41,198 bases of DNA from Candidatus Omnitrophota bacterium (GTDB lineage Bacteria > Omnitrophota > Gorgyraeia > Gygaellales > Profunditerraquicolaceae). Positions within the stretch are counted from its first letter, which is position 1; every line of letters starts with the position of its first letter. The stretch covers positions 1 through 41,198 of the forward strand of contig JAPLLV010000050.1 in the NCBI GenBank assembly GCA_026387405.1. Direction: 5' to 3'. Made by a program: the position numbers and the translations under genes. The notes under the pieces are model-generated. The model worked only from the letters and a program-made list of their open reading frames with translations, searched no databases and had not been told where the DNA came from. Of the stretch, positions 15,165 to 23,102 are shown piece by piece.

Positions 15165-15212
15165 TTGACACCAGCGTATAATATGTTACGATTTTTATGA
15201 ACATATGTTCAT
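15165..15212 (+). promoter_or_regulatory. promoter and palindromic operator of the arsenic operon
   Basis: TTGACA at 15165-15170 and TACGAT at 15187-15192, 16 bases apart. Over the expected start site lies a perfect 16-bp palindrome, ATGAACATATGTTCAT (15197-15212). It resembles ArsR/SmtB-type operators (TGAAC..GTTCA), yet the first gene of the operon encodes a DUF134 protein. Confidence 0.7.
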
Positions 15213-15230
15213 AATGACTGAGAGGATCTC

Positions 15231-15545
15231 TTGAGACCTAAGAAAACAAGATGGGTTAAATGTGTTCCCGGTGAGCGCTGTTTCAAGCCACAATGTAAGG
15301 CGTTAAGCAAGTGCGAAGGCGTTTATTTGTCTCTTGACGAATTTGAGGCAGTGCGGCTTGCTTGTCTTGAAGAGTTAAAGCAGGTTGACGCCGCAAAGCT
15401 TATGAAGATATCCCGACCGACTTTCTCAAGGATCTTAACTTCAGCCCAGAGAAAGATCGCAGACGGATTAGTAAACATAAAAGCTATCCGTATTGAAGGA
15501 GGCTGTTGTGAAATCATCAAAAATAAAGATAAATGTGAGCTATGA
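15231..15545 (+). CDS. DUF134 (UPF0251) helix-turn-helix protein
   Basis: 104 residues. The start MRPKKTRWVKCVPGERCFKP is typical of DUF134. A sigma-factor region-4-like helix-turn-helix follows (LDEFEAVRLACLEELKQVDAA, KLMKISRPTFSRILTSAQRK), and the C-terminus has IRIEGGCCEII with a Cys pair. The start is TTG at 15231, preceded by GAGAGGA. Known: DUF134 proteins are predicted DNA-binding proteins linked to redox and metal genes. Inferred: it is the local repressor or activator of this operon and may sense thiol-reactive metal through its cysteines. It overlaps the permease start by ATGA. Confidence 0.88.
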   Translation: MRPKKTRWVKCVPGERCFKPQCKALSKCEGVYLSLDEFEAVRLACLEELKQVDAAKLMKISRPTFSRILTSAQRKIADGLVNIKAIRIEGGCCEIIKNKDKCEL

Positions 15546-16492
15546 TTAAACCGCTTATTGATCTATTTGTTTACGACATATTGAAGATGCGGCAAGGGTA
15601 TCTTTTTTCCGAAGCCCTGGTTTTTTTTCTCTATGACACAATTAAAATATTCCTGTTGCTTACGGTCATTATTTTCATTGTGTCTTTTATCCGCACCTTT
15701 TTTTCTCCTGAAAGGACCCGGGCTATCCTGAGCCATAAGCATAAATATACAGGCAATGTTTTGGCCGCACTTTTAGGAATTCTGACGCCCTTTTGTTCAT
15801 GTAGTGCCGTTCCTTTATTTTTGGGTTTTATCGAAGCGGGGGTTCCCCTAGGGGTAACCTTTTCATTCTTAGTCGCCTCTCCCATGATCAACGAAGTTGC
15901 TCTGGTTATGTTATGGGGGATTTTCAGTTGGAAGATCGCGTTGATTTATATCGGAAGCGGGCTTATGATCTCAATCTTTTCCGGTGTCGTTATTGGGAAG
16001 CTAAAGGTTGAAGATTTAGTTGAAAAGTTCAACCATAAAAAACCATTATGTTGTGCGCAAGGGACGACGCAGATATTTAAAGACAGGATTAAATTTTCCC
16101 GAGATTATACTAAAGATATTCTTAAGGCGGTCTGGTTTTATGTGGTTATTGGCATAGGAGTGGGAGCGTGGATTCACGGTTACGTACCTGCAGGTCTTCT
16201 TGCTAAATACGCGGGAAGAGATAATTGGCTGGCCGTGCCTTTTGCGACACTGGTAGGTATTCCGCTCTATTCGAATGCAGCAGGCGTAATTCCCTTGGTG
16301 AGCGCGCTTACTGAAAAGGGCGTGGCTATGGGCACTGCTTTGGCATTTATGATGGCGGTAACAGGGCTTTCCTTGCCGGAGTTTCTGATACTAAGGAGAG
16401 TGATGAAGCCCAAGTTACTCATTATTTTTGCTACAGTCGTTGGTGTAGGAATTATTATTACCGGATATTTATTTAATCAGATTTTGCATTAA
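15542..16492 (+). CDS. UPF0718 permease, ArsP type
   Basis: 316 residues with about eight membrane helices. The family marks are LGILTPFCSCSAVPLFLGF in the first half and VPFATLVGIPLYSNAAGVIP in the second. UPF0718/DUF318 permeases include ArsP, which exports trivalent methyl- and aryl-arsenicals; the Cys pair in FCSCS is a conserved mark of the group. The middle loop holds a Cys pair (KKPLCCAQG). It is second in the operon after the DUF134 gene. Substrate by context: organic arsenicals. It may also handle other soft metals. Confidence 0.88.
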   Translation: MIKPLIDLFVYDILKMRQGYLFSEALVFFLYDTIKIFLLLTVIIFIVSFIRTFFSPERTRAILSHKHKYTGNVLAALLGILTPFCSCSAVPLFLGFIEAGVPLGVTFSFLVASPMINEVALVMLWGIFSWKIALIYIGSGLMISIFSGVVIGKLKVEDLVEKFNHKKPLCCAQGTTQIFKDRIKFSRDYTKDILKAVWFYVVIGIGVGAWIHGYVPAGLLAKYAGRDNWLAVPFATLVGIPLYSNAAGVIPLVSALTEKGVAMGTALAFMMAVTGLSLPEFLILRRVMKPKLLIIFATVVGVGIIITGYLFNQILH

Positions 16493-16508
16493 TGAAGGAG
16501 CATATTGT

Positions 16509-16742
16509 ATGAAGATTGAGATCTTGGGGGTCGGCTGCCCTAAATGCAAACACCTTATTGCTAATGTACAGGCAGCGGTTGAGGAATTAAACGTTACTGC
16601 CGAAATTGCCAAGGTCACCGATATTGATAAAATAACTGAATACGGGGTTATGATTACTCCGGCGTTAGCGATTGATGGTAAGGTGGTTTCGGTCGGAAAG
16701 GTGCTTGCTAAAGATGAGATTAAGTATCTTTTAGAAAGGTAA
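16509..16742 (+). CDS. MTH895-type redox-active thioredoxin-like protein
   Basis: 77 residues, a minimal thioredoxin fold with an N-terminal CPKC motif (GVGCPKCKHL), a beta-alpha core (TAEIAKVTDIDKITEYGV) and the cis-proline segment MITPALAIDGKVVSVG. This matches the TM0996/MTH895 redox protein family. It lies between the permease and ArsF, so it may be the ArsE partner that supplies electrons; that assignment is from position and size. GAAGGAG precedes ATG 16509. Confidence 0.88.
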   Translation: MKIEILGVGCPKCKHLIANVQAAVEELNVTAEIAKVTDIDKITEYGVMITPALAIDGKVVSVGKVLAKDEIKYLLER

Positions 16743-16751
16743 GGAGTCCGC

Positions 16752-17168
16752 ATGTTTAAAAAAGCATTATTGGTTCTATGTGTTCTTAGTTTTGCTGCGG
16801 CTTCCTTTGCCCAGGATAATCCTTCAGGTAGTAAAGTGTATGTGTATTACTTTCACGGCGCTATGCGTTGTCCTGCTTGTTATAAGCTGGAGCAATATTC
16901 GAAGGAGACAATAGAAACTAACTTTAAGGATGCGCTTGCGTCCGGAAAGCTGGAGTTTAAAGTCATAAACATAGAAGATAAGGGTAATGAGCATTATGGA
17001 AGCGATTACCAGCTTTATACCAAGGCGCTTATTTTGTCTTTAGTCAAAGACGGCAAAGAAATAAAATGGAAGAATCTTGATAAGATATGGGAGTATGTTG
17101 GCAATAAGCAGAGATTTATTGATTACGTGAAAAGTGGGGTTGGCGATTTATTGAAGGAAGCACAATGA
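16752..17168 (+). CDS. arsF: ArsF-like exported thioredoxin-fold protein
   Basis: 138 residues with a signal peptide (MFKKALLVLCVLSFAAASFAQ). The mature part begins VYVYYFHGAMRCPACYKLEQ, with a CPAC redox motif, and continues as a thioredoxin-like fold. It matches the nitrophenyl-compound nitroreductase subunit ArsF. In the literature ArsE and ArsF together reduce the nitro group of nitroaryl arsenicals and ArsG exports the product; the same order occurs here. Its stop overlaps the ArsG start by ATGA. Confidence 0.85.
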   Translation: MFKKALLVLCVLSFAAASFAQDNPSGSKVYVYYFHGAMRCPACYKLEQYSKETIETNFKDALASGKLEFKVINIEDKGNEHYGSDYQLYTKALILSLVKDGKEIKWKNLDKIWEYVGNKQRFIDYVKSGVGDLLKEAQ

Positions 17169-17854
17169 CAGCTATAATTATAGGCTTTGCATCAGCTTTG
17201 TGGCTGGGCATATTAACTTCAATAAGTCCTTGCCCTTTAGCCTCCAATGTGGCAGCGGTATCATTTCTCTCTAAGAAAATAGCGCATCCGGCGCTTGTGT
17301 TTATTTCAGGGTTGGCGTATACGCTGGGGCGGATGGTTTCTTATGCTGTCTTGGGATGGATTATCATTAGTTCTCTTTTAAGCGTTCCCCAAGTTGCTCA
17401 GTTTTTACAGAAGTACACGGGCAAAGCTCTGGGTCCGCTTTTAATTCTTGTCGGGCTTATTTTGTTAGAAATAATTACTATTCGTTTGCCGGGAGTGTCG
17501 CTTTCACAAATACATCATAATAGGCTTGCAGAATCCGGAGCGCCGGGCGCTTTTTTACTTGGTTTTATTTTTGCTCTGGCGTTTTGCCCTATCTCTGCTG
17601 CGTTATACTTCGGGAGTCTTATTCCTTTGGCGATTAATAGTAAGAGTGGTATTGTCCTGGCATTCATTTACGGAATTGGTACAGGGTTACCGGTTCTTGT
17701 ATTTGCTGTTGCCATTGCTTTGGGCGTGACATCTTTGAGCCGTTGGTTCCATAGGATCACACGGCTTGAATACTATACTCGAATGATTACCGGAGTTGTA
17801 TTTATCCTTGTCGGTCTGTACTATACAAGGGTATATATTTTGAAATTATTTTAA
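17165..17854 (+). CDS. arsG: ArsG-like CcdA/DsbD-family membrane transporter
   Basis: 229 residues with six or seven membrane helices and the DsbD/CcdA two-fold pattern: TSISPCPLASNVAAVSFL near the start and ALAFCPISAALYFG in the second half, each with a conserved Cys-Pro. Annotated relatives are the ArsG aromatic aminobenzylarsenical efflux permease. The paired cysteines could also pass electrons across the membrane to ArsF, as in DsbD. Both roles are compatible with the sequence. Confidence 0.85.
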   Translation: MTAIIIGFASALWLGILTSISPCPLASNVAAVSFLSKKIAHPALVFISGLAYTLGRMVSYAVLGWIIISSLLSVPQVAQFLQKYTGKALGPLLILVGLILLEIITIRLPGVSLSQIHHNRLAESGAPGAFLLGFIFALAFCPISAALYFGSLIPLAINSKSGIVLAFIYGIGTGLPVLVFAVAIALGVTSLSRWFHRITRLEYYTRMITGVVFILVGLYYTRVYILKLF

Positions 17855-17863
17855 GGTGATCAA

Positions 17864-18673
17864 TTGGAAATAGACAAAAACAATCAGTATGAAATTATCG
17901 TTTTTCCTAATCAAGACGAAGGCTTAAAAGCTCAGCGAGTTTTAGTTGCTAAGGGCGATGATTTTAAACATATCTCTACTTTGGCAGTAGTTGTTCCTGA
18001 AGAGCATAAAGAGGCAGCATGCCGAGCCATTATTTATGAGAATGTACTGATCAGCGGGCATTATCCGTTTTTATATCGTGATTACGAAGAAGATTTCTTT
18101 AAGAGAGCGCAAGAATATAGGGTTTCGGAATCAAGCGGTGAATTTTTAAAGAGTATCACGTTATGCTATGTGGCGCCCTGTATGGCTGATGAGAAAAAGA
18201 TACGCTTGATTGCATATTTTGACCACGATATTTCGGAACTTTTGCCCTATCTTAATGCCATTATAAAAGGAGCGTCGTATAACAAGAATGCGCCGACGCT
18301 CACCTACGCCAAAGAGCGCCGGCTTATCAATCTTTATAGCATTAAAATTACGATTGCTAAGGCAGATGACATTATCGATGCCTGGAAAATATTGGATGAG
18401 GTTAAAGAGCTCATAAATAGAACTTATAAAAACAAGGATACAATAAAACCAAATTATGAAGGGAAAGTTAAAGTGACTGCCTTGCAGATATATGGTTGGC
18501 TTCCTAAAAGCAATTGTAAGTTTTGCGGCGAGGCAACGTGTCTTGCATTTGCGGTGAAGCTGTTGCTGGGAGAGCAAAAGATTTCAAAATGCGCACCTCT
18601 GTCAACAGAATCAAGATTTTCCGAGAATAAAAAAATTATGCAGGAGATGGCAGAAGCATTAGGTGTTGCCTGA
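17864..18673 (+). CDS. 4Fe-4S binding protein of the arsenic operon
   Basis: 269 residues, soluble. The last 70 contain [20 protein letters not shown] and a later C, a Cx2Cx4Cx16C motif of the PF04060 Fe-S domain seen in the corrinoid protein CdhD and RnfB. The first 200 residues are a duplicated alpha/beta region I cannot name (residues 1-110 and 115-200 with strand patterns LNYEIIV... and [10 protein letters not shown]). It starts with TTG at 17864 after AAGGTGAT. Such a protein beside ArsF/ArsG suggests an electron donor. Its stop overlaps the possible Acr3 start at 18673. Confidence 0.8.
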   Translation: MEIDKNNQYEIIVFPNQDEGLKAQRVLVAKGDDFKHISTLAVVVPEEHKEAACRAIIYENVLISGHYPFLYRDYEEDFFKRAQEYRVSESSGEFLKSITLCYVAPCMADEKKIRLIAYFDHDISELLPYLNAIIKGASYNKNAPTLTYAKERRLINLYSIKITIAKADDIIDAWKILDEVKELINRTYKNKDTIKPNYEGKVKVTALQIYGWLPKSNCKFCGEATCLAFAVKLLLGEQKISKCAPLSTESRFSENKKIMQEMAEALGVA

Positions 18674-18693
18674 TGAAGAAAAAGGAGATGGGT

Positions 18694-19740
18694 ATGAGCG
18701 GCGGTATTGTAAAAAAACTATCTTTTTTGGACAGGTTTCTGACCCTGTGGATATTTTTGGCTATGGCAATAGGGGTTTTGTCGGGTTATTTTTATCCACA
18801 GATCGTGAGTTTTTGGAATAAGTTTCAGGTGGGGACGACTAATATCCCGATCGCTATCGGCCTGATTCTTATGATGTATCCGCCTTTAGCCAAGGTTAAA
18901 TACGAAGAGATGGGAGATGTTTTTCGTAACACGAAAGTGCTCTGGATTTCGCTTATCCAGAACTGGGTGATCGGGCCGGTTCTTATGTTTATACTCGCGG
19001 TAGTTTTTTTACGGGGGTATCCTGAATACATGGTTGGGCTCATTTTGATCGGGCTTGCGCGATGTATCGCCATGGTTATTGTTTGGAATGAGCTGGCAAA
19101 AGGAAATACTGAATACTGCGCAGGGTTGGTGGCATTTAATTCAGTCTTTCAGGTGTTGTTCTATTCTGTGTATGCGTGGTTTTTTATTACCGTATTGCCG
19201 ACGTGGCTTGGTCTTAAAGGGGTAATAGTGAGTATTACGATCGGCCAGATCGCAGGAAGCGTTTTTATTTATCTGGGGATACCTTTCCTTGCCGGGGTTA
19301 TCAGCCGCTTCAGCTTGATCAAACTTAAAGGTAAAGAGTGGTTTGAGGAGAAGTTTCTCCCCCGGATCAGCCCTTTGACGCTTGCCGCGTTGCTTTTTAC
19401 CATCGTAGTTATGTTTTCTCTTAAAGGCGAATATATTGTAAAAATCCCGCTCGATGTTGTGCGCATAGCGATCCCGCTTGTCATCTATTTTCTTGTCATG
19501 TTTTTGGTGTCTTTCTATATGGGCAGCAAAGCTGGGGCGGATTATTCAAAAACAGCTACGCTTTCATTTACGGCAGCAAGCAACAATTTTGAGCTTGCCA
19601 TCGCTGTAGCGGTAGCGGTTTTTGGGATCAATTCAGGCGTGGCATTTGCGGCTGTAATCGGCCCCTTGGTAGAGGTGCCTGTCCTGATAAGCCTGGTAAA
19701 TCTTTCGCTTTATTATAAGAAGAGGTATTTTGCGGTATAA
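18694..19740 (+). CDS. acr3: Acr3 arsenite efflux transporter
   Basis: 348 residues from ATG 18694, about ten membrane helices. ACR3 marks are the start [33 protein letters not shown], the helix with the essential cysteine [16 protein letters not shown], and [18 protein letters not shown]. It exports arsenite using the proton gradient. AAGGAG fits ATG 18694; the ATG at 18673 overlaps the previous stop and lacks a ribosome site. It ends the operon. There is no arsenate reductase (ArsC) and no ArsR here. Confidence 0.95.
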   Translation: MSGGIVKKLSFLDRFLTLWIFLAMAIGVLSGYFYPQIVSFWNKFQVGTTNIPIAIGLILMMYPPLAKVKYEEMGDVFRNTKVLWISLIQNWVIGPVLMFILAVVFLRGYPEYMVGLILIGLARCIAMVIVWNELAKGNTEYCAGLVAFNSVFQVLFYSVYAWFFITVLPTWLGLKGVIVSITIGQIAGSVFIYLGIPFLAGVISRFSLIKLKGKEWFEEKFLPRISPLTLAALLFTIVVMFSLKGEYIVKIPLDVVRIAIPLVIYFLVMFLVSFYMGSKAGADYSKTATLSFTAASNNFELAIAVAVAVFGINSGVAFAAVIGPLVEVPVLISLVNLSLYYKKRYFAV

Positions 19741-19747
19741 TTAAACC

Positions 19748-19776
19748 TTGACCGATGCTTTATAGGAGAATATAAT
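19748..19776 (+). promoter_or_regulatory. promoter of the PurF-like/carB unit
   Basis: TTGACC at 19748-19753 and TATAAT at 19771-19776 with a 17-base spacer. The leader is about 175 bases and holds a terminator-like hairpin. Confidence 0.75.
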
Positions 19777-19855
19777 AATTTCCAAGAAATATTAAATAAT
19801 TCGACAGGGTCACGGCTTAATGTTTTTACAATTAAAGGCACAGTATGGAAGTCCC

Positions 19856-19892
19856 AGGCAACTCTTGTAACCAGAGGGTTGCCTATTTTTTT
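19856..19892 (+). terminator. terminator-like hairpin in the PurF-like leader (attenuator candidate)
   Basis: AGGCAAC at 19856-19862 pairs with GTTGCCT at 19878-19884, followed by ATTTTTTT. It lies 75 bases downstream of the start site and 65 before the start codon, so it would end transcription early unless an alternative structure forms. Upstream bases 19801-19855 (CAGGGTCACGG ... GGAAGTCCCAGG) may be the controlling part. Confidence 0.6.
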
Positions 19893-19956
19893 ATCTATCC
19901 CTGCCTGAAATTTGAGCATTTCCCGTGCGAATTTAATCAAATAAGGAGGTTAGCTC

Positions 19957-21411
19957 ATGAGCGGAATATTCGGCGTTAGTTCAAAGAATGAGTGCGCGCA
20001 CACTTTATTTTGCGGAACGGATTACCATACCCACCTGGGAACGGAGTATGGAGGTATGGCGATCTTAGGGGATGAATTCAACCGCCAGATACATAATATT
20101 TCGCAGAGCCAATTTAAGTCCAAGTTCTACGAAGACTATAAGCATATGCAGGGGAATAGAGGTATCGGGGTCATCAGTGATTCGGATGAGCAGCCGATCT
20201 ATTTGAATTCCAAATTCGGGCCGTTTTGTATCGTTACCGTAGGCCTGATCGAGAATAAAGAAGAATTAGTGCGGGATTTATTAAATAGAGGCGTATCTTT
20301 CAGCGAAATGACCAAGGGGACGGTCAATTCTACCGAACTCATCGCCAAATTGATAAACCAGGGGAAGAGTATTGTTGACGGGATCGAGATGATGTTTGAT
20401 GCCATCGAAGGGTCTTGTTCGCTTTTACTGCTTAGTAAAGATGGGCTTTACGCTGCGCGGGATAAATGGGGATACACACCGCTGGTTTTGGGAAAGAAAG
20501 GCGACACCTGGGCGGTGACATCAGAGACAAGCGCTTTTTTCAATATAGGTTTTACGATAGAAAAATATCTTTTGTCGGGAGAGATCATCTTGCTTAATGA
20601 GGGCGGTTTGGTGCAGCGTAAGCCCGGCAGTAACAGGAGCCAGATTTGCACATTCTTGTGGATTTATACCGGTTTCCCAGCTTCAAGTTATGAAGGTATC
20701 AATGTCGAGGCGGCGAGAGAAAGATGCGGCAGGTTTTTGGCTAAGCGCGATAAAGATATTGAAGTGGATGTGGTTTCGGGTGTCCCTGATTCGGGGATCG
20801 CCCACGCCATCGGATACGCGATCGAGTCCAAAAAGCCGTATAAGCGTCCTCTGGTTAAATATACGCCCGGTTACGGCAGAAGCTATACTCCACCTTCGCA
20901 GGAGAAAAGGGATCAAATCGCCTCCATGAAATTAATACCCATCAAGGAAATAATCGAAGGCAACAGAATCATTGTATGCGAAGATTCGATAGTCAGAGGC
21001 ACGCAGCTGAAGAATTCTACGGTCAAGAAATTATGGGATTGCGGGGCAAAAGAGGTGCATGTGCGTCCGGCCTGTCCGCCTCTTATGTATCCGTGCAAGT
21101 TTTGTCTTTCCACGCGCAGTATCAATGAGCTGGCGGCGCGCCGCGCAATAAGGGCCTTAGAAGGCGATGATATTCTGGATGTATCGGAATACATCGATCA
21201 TACTACCGAAAAACACAAAAAAATGGTGGATTGGATCACCAAAGACCTTACCCTTACCACTTTAAGATACCAGACCGTAGATGATATGGTAAAGGCGATC
21301 GGTCTGCCCAAAGAGAAGCTTTGTCTGTATTGTTGGACCGGAGTTTGCCCGCAATCAACAGGGAGGGAGGATTTTGTATGCCAAGAAGAAAAGATATCAA
21401 AAAAGTTTTGA
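19957..21411 (+). CDS. PurF-like amidophosphoribosyltransferase with inactive glutaminase domain
   Basis: 484 residues with the PurF layout: Ntn-hydrolase domain (1-235) and phosphoribosyltransferase domain (240-460). The PRPP loop IIVCEDSIVRGTQ is intact, and cysteines in ACPPLMYPCKFC and CLYCWTGVC could hold the Fe-S cluster of Bacillus-type PurF. The glutaminase site is gone: residue 2 is Ser instead of the nucleophile Cys (MSGIFG), HRGQ[DE] becomes HTHLGTE, the Arg of the VRYPT segment is lost (GIGVISDSDEQP), and the HNGN oxyanion segment becomes TVGLIEN. The start is fixed by AAGGAGG at 19943-19949. It should use ammonia directly or act in regulation. Ends 34 bases inside carB. Confidence 0.88.
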   Translation: MSGIFGVSSKNECAHTLFCGTDYHTHLGTEYGGMAILGDEFNRQIHNISQSQFKSKFYEDYKHMQGNRGIGVISDSDEQPIYLNSKFGPFCIVTVGLIENKEELVRDLLNRGVSFSEMTKGTVNSTELIAKLINQGKSIVDGIEMMFDAIEGSCSLLLLSKDGLYAARDKWGYTPLVLGKKGDTWAVTSETSAFFNIGFTIEKYLLSGEIILLNEGGLVQRKPGSNRSQICTFLWIYTGFPASSYEGINVEAARERCGRFLAKRDKDIEVDVVSGVPDSGIAHAIGYAIESKKPYKRPLVKYTPGYGRSYTPPSQEKRDQIASMKLIPIKEIIEGNRIIVCEDSIVRGTQLKNSTVKKLWDCGAKEVHVRPACPPLMYPCKFCLSTRSINELAARRAIRALEGDDILDVSEYIDHTTEKHKKMVDWITKDLTLTTLRYQTVDDMVKAIGLPKEKLCLYCWTGVCPQSTGREDFVCQEEKISKKF

Positions 21412-23102
21412 TCATTGGATCCGGGCCTATCATCATCGGCCAGGCCTGCGAATTTGATTATTCAGGGACCCAGGCTTGCAAGGCCCTGCGCGAGGAAAGT
21501 TATGAAATAGTGCTGGTGAATTCCAACCCGGCTACGATCATGACTGACCCGGGTATGGCTGATCATACATACATTGAGCCGCTGACGGTAGAAAGCCTGA
21601 CTAGGATCATTGTCAAGGAAAAGCCTGACGCGCTCCTGCCGAACCTGGGAGGCCAGACCGGCCTGAATCTGTCCTCGGCCTTGCATAAGGCAGGCGTATT
21701 GAAAAAATACAATGTAAAGATAATAGGAGTCAAGGCCGATGCCATAGAGCGCGGAGAGGACCGCGAGGCATTCAAGGATACGATGAAGAAGCTCGGCATA
21801 CCCGTGCCTCGTTCCGAGATCTGCCTCTCTGAAGAAGATGCCTTGAAAGTAGCCGGAAAATTAGGTTATCCGGTAGTGATTCGTCCGGCATATACGCTGG
21901 GCGGGACCGGAGGCGGTATCGCTTATAATAACGAGGACCTGCGCGTCTTGTCCAGGCGCGGACTGAATGCCAGCCTGATACACCAGGTTTTGATCGAAGA
22001 GGCAGTGATCGGTTGGGAGGAATTGGAGCTTGAGGTGGTGCGTGATGAAAAGAATCAGAAGATCACGGTCTGTTTTATCGAAAATATCGATGCTATGGGC
22101 GTGCACACCGGGGATAGCTTCTGCGTAGCGCCGATGTTGACCGTACCGCAAGCCTTGCAGAAAAGGATGCAGGAACTTTCCTATAAAATAGTGGATGCTA
22201 TCGGAGTGGTCGGCGGAACCAATATACAGTTTGCGCACAATCTTAAAGACGACCGATTGGTCGCTATTGAGATCAATCCGCGCACTTCGCGCTCATCCGC
22301 GCTTGCCTCTAAGGCCACCGGATTCCCCATTGCCCGCGTTTCCACGAAATTAGCCGCCGGGCTCACCCTTGATGAGATCCCCTACTGGAGAAAAGGGACG
22401 CTTGATAAATACGAACCCTGGGGTGAATACGTGGTGATCAAGTTTGCCCGCTGGGCCTTTGAGAAATTCCGTCAGGCCAAGGACATACTGGGTACGCAGA
22501 TGAAGGCCGTGGGTGAGGTAATGAGCATTGCCAAGACATTTAAAGAGGCGTTCCAGAAGTCGATACGTTCCCTGGAGATCGGAAGGTACGGATTAGGATT
22601 TGCCAAGGACTTTAATGTTCTGCCTTTAGAGGATCTGAAGTTGAGGCTTGCCTATCCTTCCAGCGAGCGTGTTTTTTTAATGTATGAGGCCTTGCGTAAA
22701 GGGATCAGCGTGGATGAGTTGCATGGTCTTACCTATATAGGTAAATGGTTTATCAAGGAAATGCAAGAGATGGTGGAGTTTGAAGAGGAGATGTTAATAT
22801 CCGGCTGGGAGAAGATATCTGATGATACCTTGCGTAAGGCCAAGGAGTGGGGATTTAGCGACAGGTATTTGGCTAAGATATTCAAGGTTAAAGAGCAGGA
22901 CGTGCGCATCCGCAGGAAGAAGGTTGTGGGTAATGCCCGTTTTGAGCCGGTGCCGGTAAGCGGCGTCAAAGAGGCGGCGTATTATTATTCCACCTATACC
23001 GCCTATCGGCGCGATCGTGCAGTTTGGCGGCCAGACCCCGTTAAATATCGCCGCGGAGCTGGAGCAGAACGGCGTAAAAATACTCGGAACAAGCACTCGT
23101 AG
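21378..23102 (+). CDS. carB: carbamoyl-phosphate synthase large chain, N-terminal part (disrupted carB)
   Basis: Starts MPRRKDIKKVLIIGSGPIII at ATG 21378, right after GGGAGGGAGG, inside the end of the PurF-like gene. It covers the first pre-ATP-grasp and ATP-grasp units (GQACEFDYSGTQACKAL, PVVIRPAYTLGGTGGG, EINPRTSRSSALASKATG) and the oligomerisation domain to YYYSTY at about 22994. After that the frame runs on as a non-homologous tail (AYRRDRAVWRPD) and stops at 23102. CarB makes carbamoyl phosphate for pyrimidine and arginine synthesis from bicarbonate, ammonia and 2 ATP. Without the second half this product could only do the carboxyphosphate step. Confidence 0.9.
   Translation: MPRRKDIKKVLIIGSGPIIIGQACEFDYSGTQACKALREESYEIVLVNSNPATIMTDPGMADHTYIEPLTVESLTRIIVKEKPDALLPNLGGQTGLNLSSALHKAGVLKKYNVKIIGVKADAIERGEDREAFKDTMKKLGIPVPRSEICLSEEDALKVAGKLGYPVVIRPAYTLGGTGGGIAYNNEDLRVLSRRGLNASLIHQVLIEEAVIGWEELELEVVRDEKNQKITVCFIENIDAMGVHTGDSFCVAPMLTVPQALQKRMQELSYKIVDAIGVVGGTNIQFAHNLKDDRLVAIEINPRTSRSSALASKATGFPIARVSTKLAAGLTLDEIPYWRKGTLDKYEPWGEYVVIKFARWAFEKFRQAKDILGTQMKAVGEVMSIAKTFKEAFQKSIRSLEIGRYGLGFAKDFNVLPLEDLKLRLAYPSSERVFLMYEALRKGISVDELHGLTYIGKWFIKEMQEMVEFEEEMLISGWEKISDDTLRKAKEWGFSDRYLAKIFKVKEQDVRIRRKKVVGNARFEPVPVSGVKEAAYYYSTYTAYRRDRAVWRPDPVKYRRGAGAERRKNTRNKHS

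Noticed and set aside
19801-19860. PRPP/ykkC-type riboswitch before the PurF-like gene
   Set aside because: GGAAGTCCCAGGC resembles the 3' end of that class, but the 5' conserved segment and spacing (about 55 bases rather than about 95) do not fit.
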